NCBI RefSeq assembly: GCF_003989135.1
Contig: NZ_RYZZ01000007.1
Location: 186,001-250,000, forward strand
From: Peribacillus cavernae
GTDB taxonomy: Bacteria > Bacillota > Bacilli > Bacillales > DSM-1321
Reading direction: 5' to 3'
Length of the DNA stretch: 64,000 nucleotides
Shown in pieces: positions 51,986 to 61,046 of the stretch. Under the pieces are notes generated by a model. The model was not told where the DNA came from, searched no databases, and saw nothing but the letters and a program-made list of their open reading frames with translations. A program made the position numbers and the translations under genes. Position 1 is the stretch's first letter, and each line of letters starts with the position of its first letter.

Positions 51986-52792
51986 ATGAAATTAGGATAC
52001 CATACAAATACATGGGGAGGCGTGGTCGGTCACCCAGCTGGTGTTACATCAGTGAAAGACAGTTATTACTTAGCCAATGGTTCAACCGAAGAAGCACTTA
52101 AGGATATAAGTGCAGCCGGTTACAATGGTTTTGAATTGTTTGATGGAAATCTTATGCAATATAAAGAGAAAAAAGAAGAATTTAAAGCATTATTAAAAGA
52201 ATACTCTCTTGATTTTATCGGAGTATACACAGGCGGGAACTTTATTTTCTCCGACATTTTGGAAGAAGAGTTGATCAAAATTGACAGTGTAGCTTCCCTT
52301 GCTTCAGAATTAGGCGCTAAACATCTTGTTATTGGCGGCGGAGCCATCCGTGCGAATGGAATTTTAAACAGCGATTACGATGCCATGGGAAATGCTTTAA
52401 ATAAAATAGTCGTAATAGCTGAAAAATACAACCTCATTCCAAGTTACCATCCTCATATGGGCACCAATGTTCAGTCACCTGAACAGCTGGATAAATTAAT
52501 GCCGTTGACAACGATTCATCTATGCCCGGACACTGCCCATATTGAAGCAGGCGGCGGCAATCCAGTAGAAGTGGTAAAAAAATATGTCGATCGGATTAAA
52601 TACATTCACTTAAAAGATTTTCAAGATGGCGATTTTTTACCATTGGGCGAGGGACATCAAAATTTTGATGAAATGCTAAAGGTTTTAAATGACGCAGATT
52701 ATGACGGTTGGATTACGGTTGAATTAGACAGCTTTGATGATCCGAAAAAAGGTGCTGAAATCAGCAGGAAATATCTATCCAAATTTGAGTAA
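51986..52792 (+). CDS. TIM-barrel sugar isomerase/epimerase-like enzyme (LgdB-type), copy 2
   Basis: The 268-residue protein is the same length as, and nearly identical to, the enzyme at 28681 (for example GYHTNTWGGVVGHPAG, LIPSYHPHMG, LCPDTAHIEAGG). All metal-ligand positions are conserved, so it should be active. ATGGAGGGATCAAT precedes the ATG. The leader contains a purine-rich AAGAAGAATAATCA stretch also seen before copy 1. Confidence 0.77.
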   Translation: MKLGYHTNTWGGVVGHPAGVTSVKDSYYLANGSTEEALKDISAAGYNGFELFDGNLMQYKEKKEEFKALLKEYSLDFIGVYTGGNFIFSDILEEELIKIDSVASLASELGAKHLVIGGGAIRANGILNSDYDAMGNALNKIVVIAEKYNLIPSYHPHMGTNVQSPEQLDKLMPLTTIHLCPDTAHIEAGGGNPVEVVKKYVDRIKYIHLKDFQDGDFLPLGEGHQNFDEMLKVLNDADYDGWITVELDSFDDPKKGAEISRKYLSKFE

Positions 52793-52891
52793 AGTACCAT
52801 TCAAAAAGGTTTACTAGAAACAAAAGAGTTTGATCTCACAAGTGTGATCAAGGCATAACATTCTTTTCTTAATTTGAAGGAGGACTTGAAA

Positions 52892-54073
52892 ATGAAAAAG
52901 ATGAACATAGGAATGATTGGCGGAGGATTTATGGGGAAAGCGCACGCGCTTGCTTATGCAGGGATGCCGATGTTCTTTTGGCCGGCTCCGGCAATTCCGA
53001 ATCGTCATACCGTAGTGGACGTTACAGAAGAATTGGCTAAGGATGCAGCCGCAAGATTGGGCTTTGAAAATTACTCCACTGATTGGAGAGCGGTGGTCAA
53101 CGATCCAGATATTGATATTATCGACATTGTTACTCCAAACAATACTCATGCGGAAATTGCGATTGCTGCCGCAAAAGCCGGCAAACATATCATTTCTGAA
53201 AAACCATTGGCATTAGGTGCTGAAGAAGCAAAAACCATGTTAGACGCGGTCCGCGCGGCAGGCGTCAAACATGCGGTAGCTTTCAATTACAGAAGAACAC
53301 CAGCAGTGGCCCTTGCGAAAAAGTATATTGAGGAAGGCAGAATCGGGAAAATCCTTAACTTCCGCGGAACGTATCTGCAAGACTGGTCCGCAGATCCTAA
53401 TTCACCTTTATCATGGCGTTTCCAAAAGAAAATAGCCGGTTCTGGTGCTTTAGGTGATATCGGAACACATGTCGTCGATTTTGCACGTTATCTAGTTGGA
53501 GAAATTTCAGATGTAAATGCTGTGACGAAAACATGGATTCCAGAGAGACCTACACAAACTGGTGGGGTTGACAAATTAGGTACTGTCAGAAATATCGATG
53601 CAGATGTACCAAAAGCTGTCGTTGATGTAGATGATGAATTTATTTCCATGATCAAGTTTGAAAATGGCGCAATCGGAAGCATTGAAGCAACCCGTAATGC
53701 CTGGGGCCGCAATAACTTCCTGACTTTTGAAATTCATGGTGAAAAGGGCTCTTTATACTTTAACTATGAGCGCCGTGATGAACTTCAAGTCAGCTTCTCA
53801 GATGATCCAAGTGATGCTAAAGGCTTCAGGACAGTTTATACCGGACCGGCAACACCATATGGAGAAGCATTATGGCCGATTCCTGCGCTAGGTATTGGCT
53901 ATGGAGAAACAAAAATCATTGAAACCCATGACTTTATTCAAGCCATTGTCGAAGATACAGAAGCTTCACCGAACTTCCAGGATGGATACCGTGTTGAACT
54001 TATTGCTGATGCAATTCTTGAATCAGCAGAAAAAGGTGCCTGGATTAAAGTAAACGATCTGGGGCAAAAATAA
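52892..54073 (+). CDS. lgdA: Levoglucosan dehydrogenase-like Gfo/Idh/MocA oxidoreductase, copy 2
   Basis: The 393-residue protein is almost the same as copy 1 at 30764, including GGGFMGKAHALAYAG, EKPLALG and the YLQDWSADPNSPLSW segment. Differences cluster at the C-terminus and near residue 235. A 104-base stretch (53648-53751) is identical in DNA to copy 1 although flanking third positions differ. ATG 52892 has GAAGGAGGAC upstream. It should catalyse the same NAD-dependent C3 oxidation. Confidence 0.75.
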   Translation: MKKMNIGMIGGGFMGKAHALAYAGMPMFFWPAPAIPNRHTVVDVTEELAKDAAARLGFENYSTDWRAVVNDPDIDIIDIVTPNNTHAEIAIAAAKAGKHIISEKPLALGAEEAKTMLDAVRAAGVKHAVAFNYRRTPAVALAKKYIEEGRIGKILNFRGTYLQDWSADPNSPLSWRFQKKIAGSGALGDIGTHVVDFARYLVGEISDVNAVTKTWIPERPTQTGGVDKLGTVRNIDADVPKAVVDVDDEFISMIKFENGAIGSIEATRNAWGRNNFLTFEIHGEKGSLYFNYERRDELQVSFSDDPSDAKGFRTVYTGPATPYGEALWPIPALGIGYGETKIIETHDFIQAIVEDTEASPNFQDGYRVELIADAILESAEKGAWIKVNDLGQK

Positions 54074-54100
54074 AGTAGAAGTTTTACATGAGTATATTAT

Positions 54101-54128
54101 AGAGGCTGCTCTAATGGGCGGCCTCTTC
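54101..54128 (+). terminator. Weak terminator-like hairpin
   Basis: GAGGCTGC and GCGGCCTC flank TCTAATGG; a homologous hairpin follows copy 1 at about 31980-32010. In copy 1 the ABC genes come next; here they are missing, and 54129-54343 holds no gene. Confidence 0.5.
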
Positions 54129-54343
54129 CAAAAGAAACGAAATTATCGATACAGCCATACAATTTTTATCTAAAAAAAGAATAAGAAATCATTCACAAAA
54201 AATGGATATTTGGATATTTTGAGTAACTAATCGTTATCAACCAGGAAGGAAACAAGAATTCTCTTCTCTTTAATACCAAACTCTAAAGTAAGAGAATTTC
54301 GTTTATATATTTCACAAAGATTATTGAACGGGGGGCTTAAAGA

Positions 54344-55516
54344 ATGGAAAAAATCAAGGTAGGGGTCATTGGGACAGGTTTTATCGGTCCTACTCATATA
54401 GAAGCAATGAGAAGGCTTGGGTTTGTCGAAGTCGTTGGGCTGGCAGAGACTAGTCAAGAGGCGGCAGAGAAAAAGGCAGCTGAACTTGGAATTCCAAAAG
54501 CCTATGGCGATTATCGTGAGATGCTTCGCGACAGTGAAATCCAGGTGGTACATAACTGCACACCGAATCATCTCCATTTTGGGATTAATAAAGAGATTAT
54601 TCTTGCAGGCAAGCATGTAGTGTCTGAAAAGCCGTTGGCAATGTCGAGTAAAGAATCGGCAGAATTGTTGGCCTTAGCTAAGGAACATAAAGTTGTACAT
54701 GGGGTTAATTTTAATTATCGTCAATTCCCGATTGTCAAACAATTGGCCGAGATGATTAAAAATGACGAATTAGGCAAAGTGAATCTGGTGCACGGCAGCT
54801 ACCTGCAGGATTGGTTGTTGTATGATACAGACTTTAACTGGCGTTTAGCGCCGGAAGTAGGCGGAAAATCACGGGCTATAGCAGATATAGGTTCCCACTG
54901 GTGCGATACCGTCCAATATGTAACCGGCAAACGAATTGTTGAGGTATTTGCTGATTTAGCAACAGTGATACCGGTCAGAAAAAAACCAAAACATAATGGA
55001 GCCACTTTTGGAGCAGAAAAAGCAGAAGATGAGATATATGAAGAGGTTCCGATCAACACTGAAGACTACGCTTCGGTTCTGGTCCGCTTTGACGATGGAT
55101 CAAGAGGGGTATTTACGGTGTCCCAGGTAAGTGCCGGACGGAAAAACAGGCTAAGCTTTGAAATCGACGGCAGCAAGCACTCAGCTTCCTGGAATCAAGA
55201 AGAACCAGCACAGCTTTGGATTGGACATCGCGATAAACCGAATGAAGTACTTCAGGCGGATCCTGCCTTGTTCCTACCAGGAGCAAAGTCGTCAATCCAC
55301 CATCCCGGCGGGCATAATGAAGGGTGGCCGGACGCTCTTAAAAATATGATGCTAAATTTCTATACCTTTATTCGAGAAGGCAAAGATCCCTTGCAGGACA
55401 AGGCTAATTTTGCCACATTTGAAGATGGACATATTTCTATGGCGATAACCGATGCTGTTCTGGAAAGCCATGAAGAGCAAAGATGGGTAAAAGTCCAATT
55501 GAATCAGAAGGCCTAA
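54344..55516 (+). CDS. lgdC: Gfo/Idh/MocA oxidoreductase, LgdC-type, copy 2
   Basis: The 390-residue protein is highly similar to 34539 (VGVIGTGFIGPTHIEA, SEKPLAMSSKES, DIGSHWCDTVQYVTG). All motif residues are kept. ACGGGGGGCTTAAAG precedes the ATG. Its end is followed 3 bases later by the relic of the TIM-barrel gene, keeping the gene order of copy 1. Confidence 0.68.
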   Translation: MEKIKVGVIGTGFIGPTHIEAMRRLGFVEVVGLAETSQEAAEKKAAELGIPKAYGDYREMLRDSEIQVVHNCTPNHLHFGINKEIILAGKHVVSEKPLAMSSKESAELLALAKEHKVVHGVNFNYRQFPIVKQLAEMIKNDELGKVNLVHGSYLQDWLLYDTDFNWRLAPEVGGKSRAIADIGSHWCDTVQYVTGKRIVEVFADLATVIPVRKKPKHNGATFGAEKAEDEIYEEVPINTEDYASVLVRFDDGSRGVFTVSQVSAGRKNRLSFEIDGSKHSASWNQEEPAQLWIGHRDKPNEVLQADPALFLPGAKSSIHHPGGHNEGWPDALKNMMLNFYTFIREGKDPLQDKANFATFEDGHISMAITDAVLESHEEQRWVKVQLNQKA

Positions 55517-55518
55517 GC

Positions 55519-55569
55519 ATGAAATTAGGCGTGTCTACTGCCCTGTAAAAGAGAATGTGGTGGGCTTAA
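55519..55569 (+). pseudogene. Relic of the second LgdB-type gene: only its two ends remain
   Basis: Directly after the copy-2 LgdC-type gene the sequence reads MKLGVSTAL, a TAA stop, then KRMWWA and a stop. The intact gene at 35714 begins MKLGVFTAL and ends EMWWA. About 920 bases between the two ends have been deleted. Confidence 0.8.
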
Positions 55570-55680
55570 ATCGGTTGTTGGATCGGAATCAATCCATCAA
55601 TGGAGGAGTCCTTGTAAAGACCCTTAAACCGGGCAATGCCGGACACCATAAGAAAACAATCGGAGTTTGAGGTGATTGAA

Positions 55681-56985
55681 ATGAACACAGTTTTAGGAAA
55701 AGAACGAACAATAGGCGGACTTCCTGTAGCGGTGGTTTGGGGTTATGTGGCTACATTATTGTTTATGGTAGGTGACGGTCTTGAGCATGCATGGCTGTCT
55801 CCATATCTGATTGAACAGGGACTGACCGTACAACAGTCGGCCACACTTTTTACAGCATATGGAGCGGTACTTGCCATCGCTTCATACTTTTCCGGCGTTC
55901 TCACGGAAGCATGGGGACCAAGAAGAGTTATGATAGCTGGTATGATCGCCTGGCTTGTCGGTCAAATTCTTTTTATTGAATTTGGTTTAAAAGATCTTAA
56001 TTACGCAGTTATGTTGCCAACATACGCGATTCGCGGATTGGGATATCCTTTATTTTGTTATTCATTTTTAGTTTGGGTTACTTACCGGAGCCCCGAACGT
56101 ATACTGGCTACTGCAGTGGGTCTATTTTGGGCTGCATGGAGCGGTGGGCTTTATGTTGTAGGAAGTTATTTTCCCGCCTTCATGATTCCGAAAATCGGAT
56201 ACATTGGATTAATGTGGAGTGCCATCATTTGGGTATTAATCGGGGGGATAGTCGGAATTTTTGTTGTCAAAGACACTAAAATGGGCAAAAGCTCAGCAAA
56301 TAGTGCAAAGGATAAGTTCAAGAGTTTGTTGAGCGGACTGACGATCTGTATCGAAAAGCCAAAAGTTGCAATCGGCGGTATTGTCCGTATTATCAACTCG
56401 ACCGGTATCGGTGCTTTTCCTATTTTTTTCCCGCTTTATTTGTCCTCCGAATACGGATACACTACTGAGGAATGGCTGCAAATCTGGGGGACGATGTGGG
56501 TGGCCAATATCGCATTCAATCTTGTCATTCCATACATCAGTGATAGATGGTTGGGTTGGCGCAATACGATCATGTGGATCGGCAGTGTCGGCTGCGGCGT
56601 AATGACACTGGTTATGCTTTATACTCCCCAAGTTTTCGGATATAATTTCTGGGCGATGATGCTGGTAGGCATTTTCTTTGGAATCGTTCTTACAGGATAC
56701 GTGCCGCTTACCGCTTTAGTAAGTTCAATGGCGCCGGATAAGAAAGGGTCTGCCATGGCTGTAGTGAACTTAGGAGCCGGATTAGCTTACTTTATTGCAC
56801 CGGCAATCGTTGGAGCCTTTATTGGAAGTATCGGTGTGCATGGGGTAATGTGGATATTCGCTTTATTGTATTTTGTGAGCGCTATTTTAATGATATTTAT
56901 GAAATTACCTAATGAAGAAAAGCAAGACGAAAACGTTGCCGAAAAACAATCAGGTGAAAGAAGGGAACTTGCAGAAATTAAATAA
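55681..56985 (+). CDS. MFS sugar/polyol permease
   Basis: The 434-residue protein has 12 predicted membrane segments. The loop-2 motif is GVLTEAWGPRRVMIAG, the MFS GxLxDrxGRR-type signature. It resembles the RbtT/AlbT-like polyol permeases (VWGYVATLLFMVGDGLEHAWLSPYL near the start). ATG 55681 has GAGGTGATTGAA upstream; an earlier in-frame ATG at 55636 is possible. In the second cluster it takes the place of the ABC transporter, so it may import the same sugar by proton symport. A terminator follows. Confidence 0.83.
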   Translation: MNTVLGKERTIGGLPVAVVWGYVATLLFMVGDGLEHAWLSPYLIEQGLTVQQSATLFTAYGAVLAIASYFSGVLTEAWGPRRVMIAGMIAWLVGQILFIEFGLKDLNYAVMLPTYAIRGLGYPLFCYSFLVWVTYRSPERILATAVGLFWAAWSGGLYVVGSYFPAFMIPKIGYIGLMWSAIIWVLIGGIVGIFVVKDTKMGKSSANSAKDKFKSLLSGLTICIEKPKVAIGGIVRIINSTGIGAFPIFFPLYLSSEYGYTTEEWLQIWGTMWVANIAFNLVIPYISDRWLGWRNTIMWIGSVGCGVMTLVMLYTPQVFGYNFWAMMLVGIFFGIVLTGYVPLTALVSSMAPDKKGSAMAVVNLGAGLAYFIAPAIVGAFIGSIGVHGVMWIFALLYFVSAILMIFMKLPNEEKQDENVAEKQSGERRELAEIK

Positions 56986-57008
56986 AGAAGTAATAATATC
57001 TTGTTAAT

Positions 57009-57043
57009 TGTGGACCTTGTAGTATGTACTGCAGGGTTTTTCT
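57009..57043 (+). terminator. Terminator of the MFS gene
   Basis: ACCTTGTAGT and ACTGCAGGGT flank ATGT, followed by TTTTCTTG. Confidence 0.65.
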
Positions 57044-57309
57044 TGTTGCTTGTTAGCGTAATACAACGGATGTTGAACCGAATTTGTGAGAAAGAAGAAA
57101 AAACAGATGCTACAAAAAGGTTGTAACACTTTGCATAGTATTGTTGGAAAGTGTCAAATAATAAAAAAATTTTTGCTGATAACTAAACAGTCCAGCCGGT
57201 ACCATAAACTCGAAAATATTAAATTTTTCAGATTATATTGTGTGTTTAGAAAACTGTTAGCTAACTACTTCAAATATTGTAAGAGATTCATTTGCTAATA
57301 TCCTTTTTT

Positions 57310-57500
57310 CCTTATGGACTATTTAAAAATGCACAACTTTGTTTTTCTGTCATGATCATTGGCGCTCTTGCCATTCTGTTTGTTAGGTTGGTGGGATTTT
57401 TTTTGCATTACTATTGGGATTATCATCGGCTCCCTATTAATTGCTCTATTAGGTTTATTGGGACAAAAAACAGGGATGAATGGACTAGATTTGTGAAAAT
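57310..57500 (+). pseudogene. Frameshifted fragment of an NCS1 permease gene
   Basis: The DNA aligns with 58250-58410 of the intact permease gene. Reading one frame gives FSVMIIGALAILF; after a shift, GWWDFF and then IIIGSLLIALLGLLGQKTG, compared with GTLLGSLLIAPMGLLGQKTG in the intact gene. No start, no complete frame. The remaining gap, 57044-57309 and 57501-58130, shows no other gene. Confidence 0.7.
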
Positions 57501-58130
57501 CCACAAACAAACACTCTTAATTTCGTGTATTCTGACAATGATGAATATTGTGAAAATAATTAATATAAAGATTAGAAAGAATTTTCTGAAAATAAAAAAG
57601 TCTTTCATTCGAAACTAGAAAAAGAAAGTAGCTCCTCTTCAATATTCACATAAACTGCCGTTATTTAATATATTTTGAGAAAATAACTCTCCAGTATCCA
57701 CATAGCACAAATTAGACTTCTAGGTAATCATTAACGAGGTTCCGTTTTCTTCAATATATTTCCCATATTTTATGCAAGTAGTAGTTTTTCTAAGAAATAT
57801 TCATTAATTCTTCCAGATGTGGAGGTGAAGACACTTACTACAGATTAAGGAAAGTACATTCTGAAAACAAGCATTAAATTAGTATTCACGTATTGTTTTA
57901 GAAGGTATGAAAGCGCCTTCAAACAAATTGATCACCCAGAGAAGGTAACAGTGAAAGGAAAACTTCATTCAAAAGGTATGTAAGAAAGACTGACATACTT
58001 ATAAACAAACAAGATAAAGTTATTTACATTTATAACAATACAATCAAGATTGGAGCTAAATAGAAAAATGTTTGTTGTCAAATGTTTTTTCATTTTGGTT
58101 GAACATATTTTAAAGTAAAGGGTGGGTAAA

Positions 58131-59573
58131 ATGGAAAATGGTAGTAAAATTGAACAGGGAAGTAAATTGGAAACTCAAGGCATCGATTATATCCCTGAAG
58201 CTGAGCGAAACTCTAACCCATGGAACGTATTTTTTGTTCTTTGCGGTACTCCCCTTAGTTTCGGGGTAATGGTTTTAGGTTCACTTCCAATAATATTTGG
58301 CTTAGGTTGGTGGGACTCGGTTCTTGCCATTACAGTAGGAACTCTTCTTGGATCTCTATTAATAGCTCCTATGGGTTTATTAGGACAAAAAACAGGTACT
58401 AATGGACCTGTTAGCAGTGGCGCTCACTTCGGTGTTAGAGGAAAATCGATTGGTGCAATATTAACCGTATTTACCTCACTTGGTTTTTTTTCCTTAACGA
58501 TTTGGACTGGTGCTCAAACGTTAATATATGGTGGACATAAATTGTTCGGTTTGCCGGAGGGAGATGGTGTTCTTACTATTGGAGCCTTGCTGATAGGCAT
58601 TTTTATCAGCGTTGTAGCAACTTTTGGGCATTCATTCGTAGTAATGATTGAAAAAATTGGAGTAATAGTAATAGGAGTAATCCTTCTTTTATCATTCATC
58701 GTTTTTCTTCCTCAGTTTGATGCATCTTTGAAGGGAGGGGAATATCTTCTTGGGGGATATTGGCCGACATGGTTTCTGGCTGTAACGGTAGCTATTTCCA
58801 TTCCTGTTTCTTGCTCAACTTACATCAATGATTATACTCGATATATTTCAAATAAAACCAGTGCCCGGTCAGTTGTTCTTGGGACATTCGGGGGAATGTT
58901 TATAGGTTGTTGGTTATGCATGATTGCTGCAGCATATCTAACGACAATGTTAACTAGTCTAGAAACCCCGTTTGTACAAGGAATTATTGAAATAGCCCCA
59001 TCTTGGTTAATCTGGGGATTTATATTAATAGGTATATTCGGTAGTTTGACACAAGGTTGTTTTGCATTATATGGTGCCGGTCTCGGTTTAGAAACACTTG
59101 GCTTTGGAGGTAACCGGATTATATCAACGATAAGCTTTAGTATAATCGGATTTTTATTAGTTCTATTAATAATATTTGTTTATGATATAACGAATTTAAT
59201 TAACGCATTTGTTGTTGCATTAACCGTTGGAATATCTCCTTGGCTAACAATCAATTTAGTAGGGCTATCTTTATTTAAAGCGCAATATTCGCCGTTGGAA
59301 TTACACCAAAATAAAGAGAGCAGGTATTGGTATTCTAATGGTTTTAATAAGCCCGCTATAACATCATGGATCGTTGCCGTAATCATTGGTCTATTATTTA
59401 CAGCCACCAGTTTTTTTTCAGGCCCTTTTGTCAACTTAGTAGGAGGGGTAGATGTAAGTTTTGTATCTTCTGCGGTTGTCGGCGCAGCCCTTTATTATCT
59501 GCTTGTTAAAAAAACCATTTCAAAAGAAAACAAAACCGGCGAAGCTGAACAAACCGTGGGAGAAATAATATAA
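58131..59573 (+). CDS. NCS1-family permease (cytosine/purine/hydantoin type)
   Basis: The 480-residue protein has 12 hydrophobic segments. The N-terminal SNPWNVFFVLCGTPLSFGVMVLG and QKTGTNGPVSSGAHFGVRG segments carry the NCS1 substrate-site motifs, and TYINDYTRYISNKTSARSVVLG is the CodB/PucI-type loop. ATG 58131 has AAAGGGTGGG upstream. It is the transporter of the operon with RidA, amidase and monooxygenase genes, so the substrate is probably an N-heterocycle such as a pyrimidine, hydantoin, imide or allantoin-like compound. Confidence 0.85.
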   Translation: MENGSKIEQGSKLETQGIDYIPEAERNSNPWNVFFVLCGTPLSFGVMVLGSLPIIFGLGWWDSVLAITVGTLLGSLLIAPMGLLGQKTGTNGPVSSGAHFGVRGKSIGAILTVFTSLGFFSLTIWTGAQTLIYGGHKLFGLPEGDGVLTIGALLIGIFISVVATFGHSFVVMIEKIGVIVIGVILLLSFIVFLPQFDASLKGGEYLLGGYWPTWFLAVTVAISIPVSCSTYINDYTRYISNKTSARSVVLGTFGGMFIGCWLCMIAAAYLTTMLTSLETPFVQGIIEIAPSWLIWGFILIGIFGSLTQGCFALYGAGLGLETLGFGGNRIISTISFSIIGFLLVLLIIFVYDITNLINAFVVALTVGISPWLTINLVGLSLFKAQYSPLELHQNKESRYWYSNGFNKPAITSWIVAVIIGLLFTATSFFSGPFVNLVGGVDVSFVSSAVVGAALYYLLVKKTISKENKTGEAEQTVGEII

Positions 59574-59659
59574 TTCTATTCTTTGAAAGGGGTGATCGAA
59601 ATGTAAACATAAAATGATTTAGCATTACAACAAATGATATTTTTAAGGAGTGCTGTGTA

Positions 59660-60076
59660 ATGGATAAATTAAGAATAATGCCCAAGGACCACCAATGGGA
59701 TTGGAGTATGCCGGTACCCTTCTCACAAGGTTGGAAAACTGGAAACTTGATATTTGTGGGTGGCCAAGTCTCTGCTGATAAAAATGGTAAGGCAATAGGA
59801 GCTGGAGATATCGAACTGCAAACCAGAAATGTGTTTGAAAATATACGAAAAGTATTAAACGAAGTTGGAGCCGATATGAAAGATATCGTTAAATTGAATA
59901 CTTATTATACATTTGAAGGAGAAAATGAAGAAGTAACTGAATTTTGGCAAAAAATGACAAATGTACGTATGGAATACTTAGCGAATCCTGGACCCGCCGG
60001 AACAGCAATTCGCGTCTCTGGTTTTGCATCCGAAGATCTTTTAATAGAAGTGGAAGCAATAGCAGTTGTGGGTTAA
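59660..60076 (+). CDS. RidA/YjgF-family protein 1
   Basis: The 138-residue RidA-fold subunit begins DKLRIMPKDHQWDWSMPVPF. It has FVGGQVSADKNG, VFENIRKVLNEVGADMKDIVKL and the active-site strand GTAIRVSGF with Arg, ending LIEVEAIAVV with the Glu of the RidA site. RidA trimers hydrolyse reactive enamines and imines; RutC-type members act on pyrimidine-ring products. It is the first of three tandem paralogues. AAGGAGTGCTGTGTA precedes the ATG. Confidence 0.87.
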   Translation: MDKLRIMPKDHQWDWSMPVPFSQGWKTGNLIFVGGQVSADKNGKAIGAGDIELQTRNVFENIRKVLNEVGADMKDIVKLNTYYTFEGENEEVTEFWQKMTNVRMEYLANPGPAGTAIRVSGFASEDLLIEVEAIAVVG

Positions 60077-60116
60077 CCGTTCACAATACAGCAATAACAT
60101 TTGGAGGAGTGATTAA

Positions 60117-60551
60117 ATGGAAGAGACAAAAATCATTGAAAAGAAAAGATTAATGCCCAAGGATCATTGGGATTGGAGTATGCCTGTTCCTTTTTCGCAA
60201 GGTTGGAAAGTTGGAAACTTAATATTTGTAGGAGGACAAGTTTCGGTTGATAAGAATTGTAAGGTAATAGGAGTTGACGATATCGAAGTACAAACCAGAA
60301 ATGTGTTTGAAAATATACGCAAAGTGTTAAACGAAGCAGGGGCTGACATGAAGGATTTAGTTAAATTCAACACCTTTTATACATTTGAAGGAGATAAAGA
60401 AGAAGTAACTGAATTTTGGCAAAAAATGACAAAGGTTCGATTGGAATATTTAACTGATCCAGGACCTTGCGGCACAGCGCTTCGAGTCTCTGGCTTTGGT
60501 ACAGAAAATCTCTTAATAGAGGTAGAAGGAATAGCAGTTGTGGACGAATAA
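60117..60551 (+). CDS. RidA/YjgF-family protein 2
   Basis: The 144-residue paralogue has a longer N-terminus (EETKIIEKKRLMPKDH). It reads CGTALRVSGFGTENLLIEVEGIAVV, so the Arg and Glu are kept, but a Cys replaces Ala or Val just before the Gly-Thr pair, as in canonical RidA (CPA-R-x-x-V context). It may differ in activity from its neighbours. TTTGGAGGAGTGATTAA precedes the ATG. The gap to gene 1 is 40 bases. Confidence 0.86.
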   Translation: MEETKIIEKKRLMPKDHWDWSMPVPFSQGWKVGNLIFVGGQVSVDKNCKVIGVDDIEVQTRNVFENIRKVLNEAGADMKDLVKFNTFYTFEGDKEEVTEFWQKMTKVRLEYLTDPGPCGTALRVSGFGTENLLIEVEGIAVVDE

Positions 60552-60608
60552 TAGTATGAATTAGTTTATCAATTCACATTAAAAACTATATTTAAAGGAG
60601 TGTTTATT

Positions 60609-61028
60609 ATGGAAAAAATTAGAATTATGCCTAAAGACCACCAATGGGATTGGAGTATGCCTGTGCCTTTCTCACAAGGTTGGAAAGTTGGAAACTTAAT
60701 TTTTGTTGGAGGTCAAATCTCCGCTGATAGAAATTGTAAGACAATAGGTGTCGGAGATATCGAGGTGCAAACCAGAAATGTGTTTGAAAATATACGCAAA
60801 GTGTTAAACGAAGTAGGAGCCGATATGAAAGATATCGTCAAATTGAATACCTATTACACATTCGAAGGAGAAGGGGAAGAGGTAACAGAGTATTGGCAAA
60901 AAATGACGAAGGTACGTAAGGAATACTTAGCTGATCCCGGACCTGTAGGAACAGCAATTCGTGTCTCAGGTTTTGGTGCCGAAGATCTCTTAATCGAAGT
61001 GGAAGCAATAGCTGTTGTAAACGAATAG
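60609..61028 (+). CDS. RidA/YjgF-family protein 3
   Basis: The 139-residue paralogue begins EKIRIMPKDHQWDWSMPVPF and reads VGTAIRVSGFGAEDLLIEVEAIAVV. It is closest to protein 1. AAAGGAGTGTTTATT precedes ATG 60609. The three genes are probably products of tandem duplication; they could form hetero-trimers. Confidence 0.86.
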   Translation: MEKIRIMPKDHQWDWSMPVPFSQGWKVGNLIFVGGQISADRNCKTIGVGDIEVQTRNVFENIRKVLNEVGADMKDIVKLNTYYTFEGEGEEVTEYWQKMTKVRKEYLADPGPVGTAIRVSGFGAEDLLIEVEAIAVVNE

Positions 61029-61046
61029 TAAAGGAGGAGACGAAAG

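Noticed and set aside
57292-57618. 108-codon open frame in the gap before the NCS1 gene
   Set aside because: It passes in the wrong frame through the frameshifted NCS1 remnant, and its start lacks a binding site.
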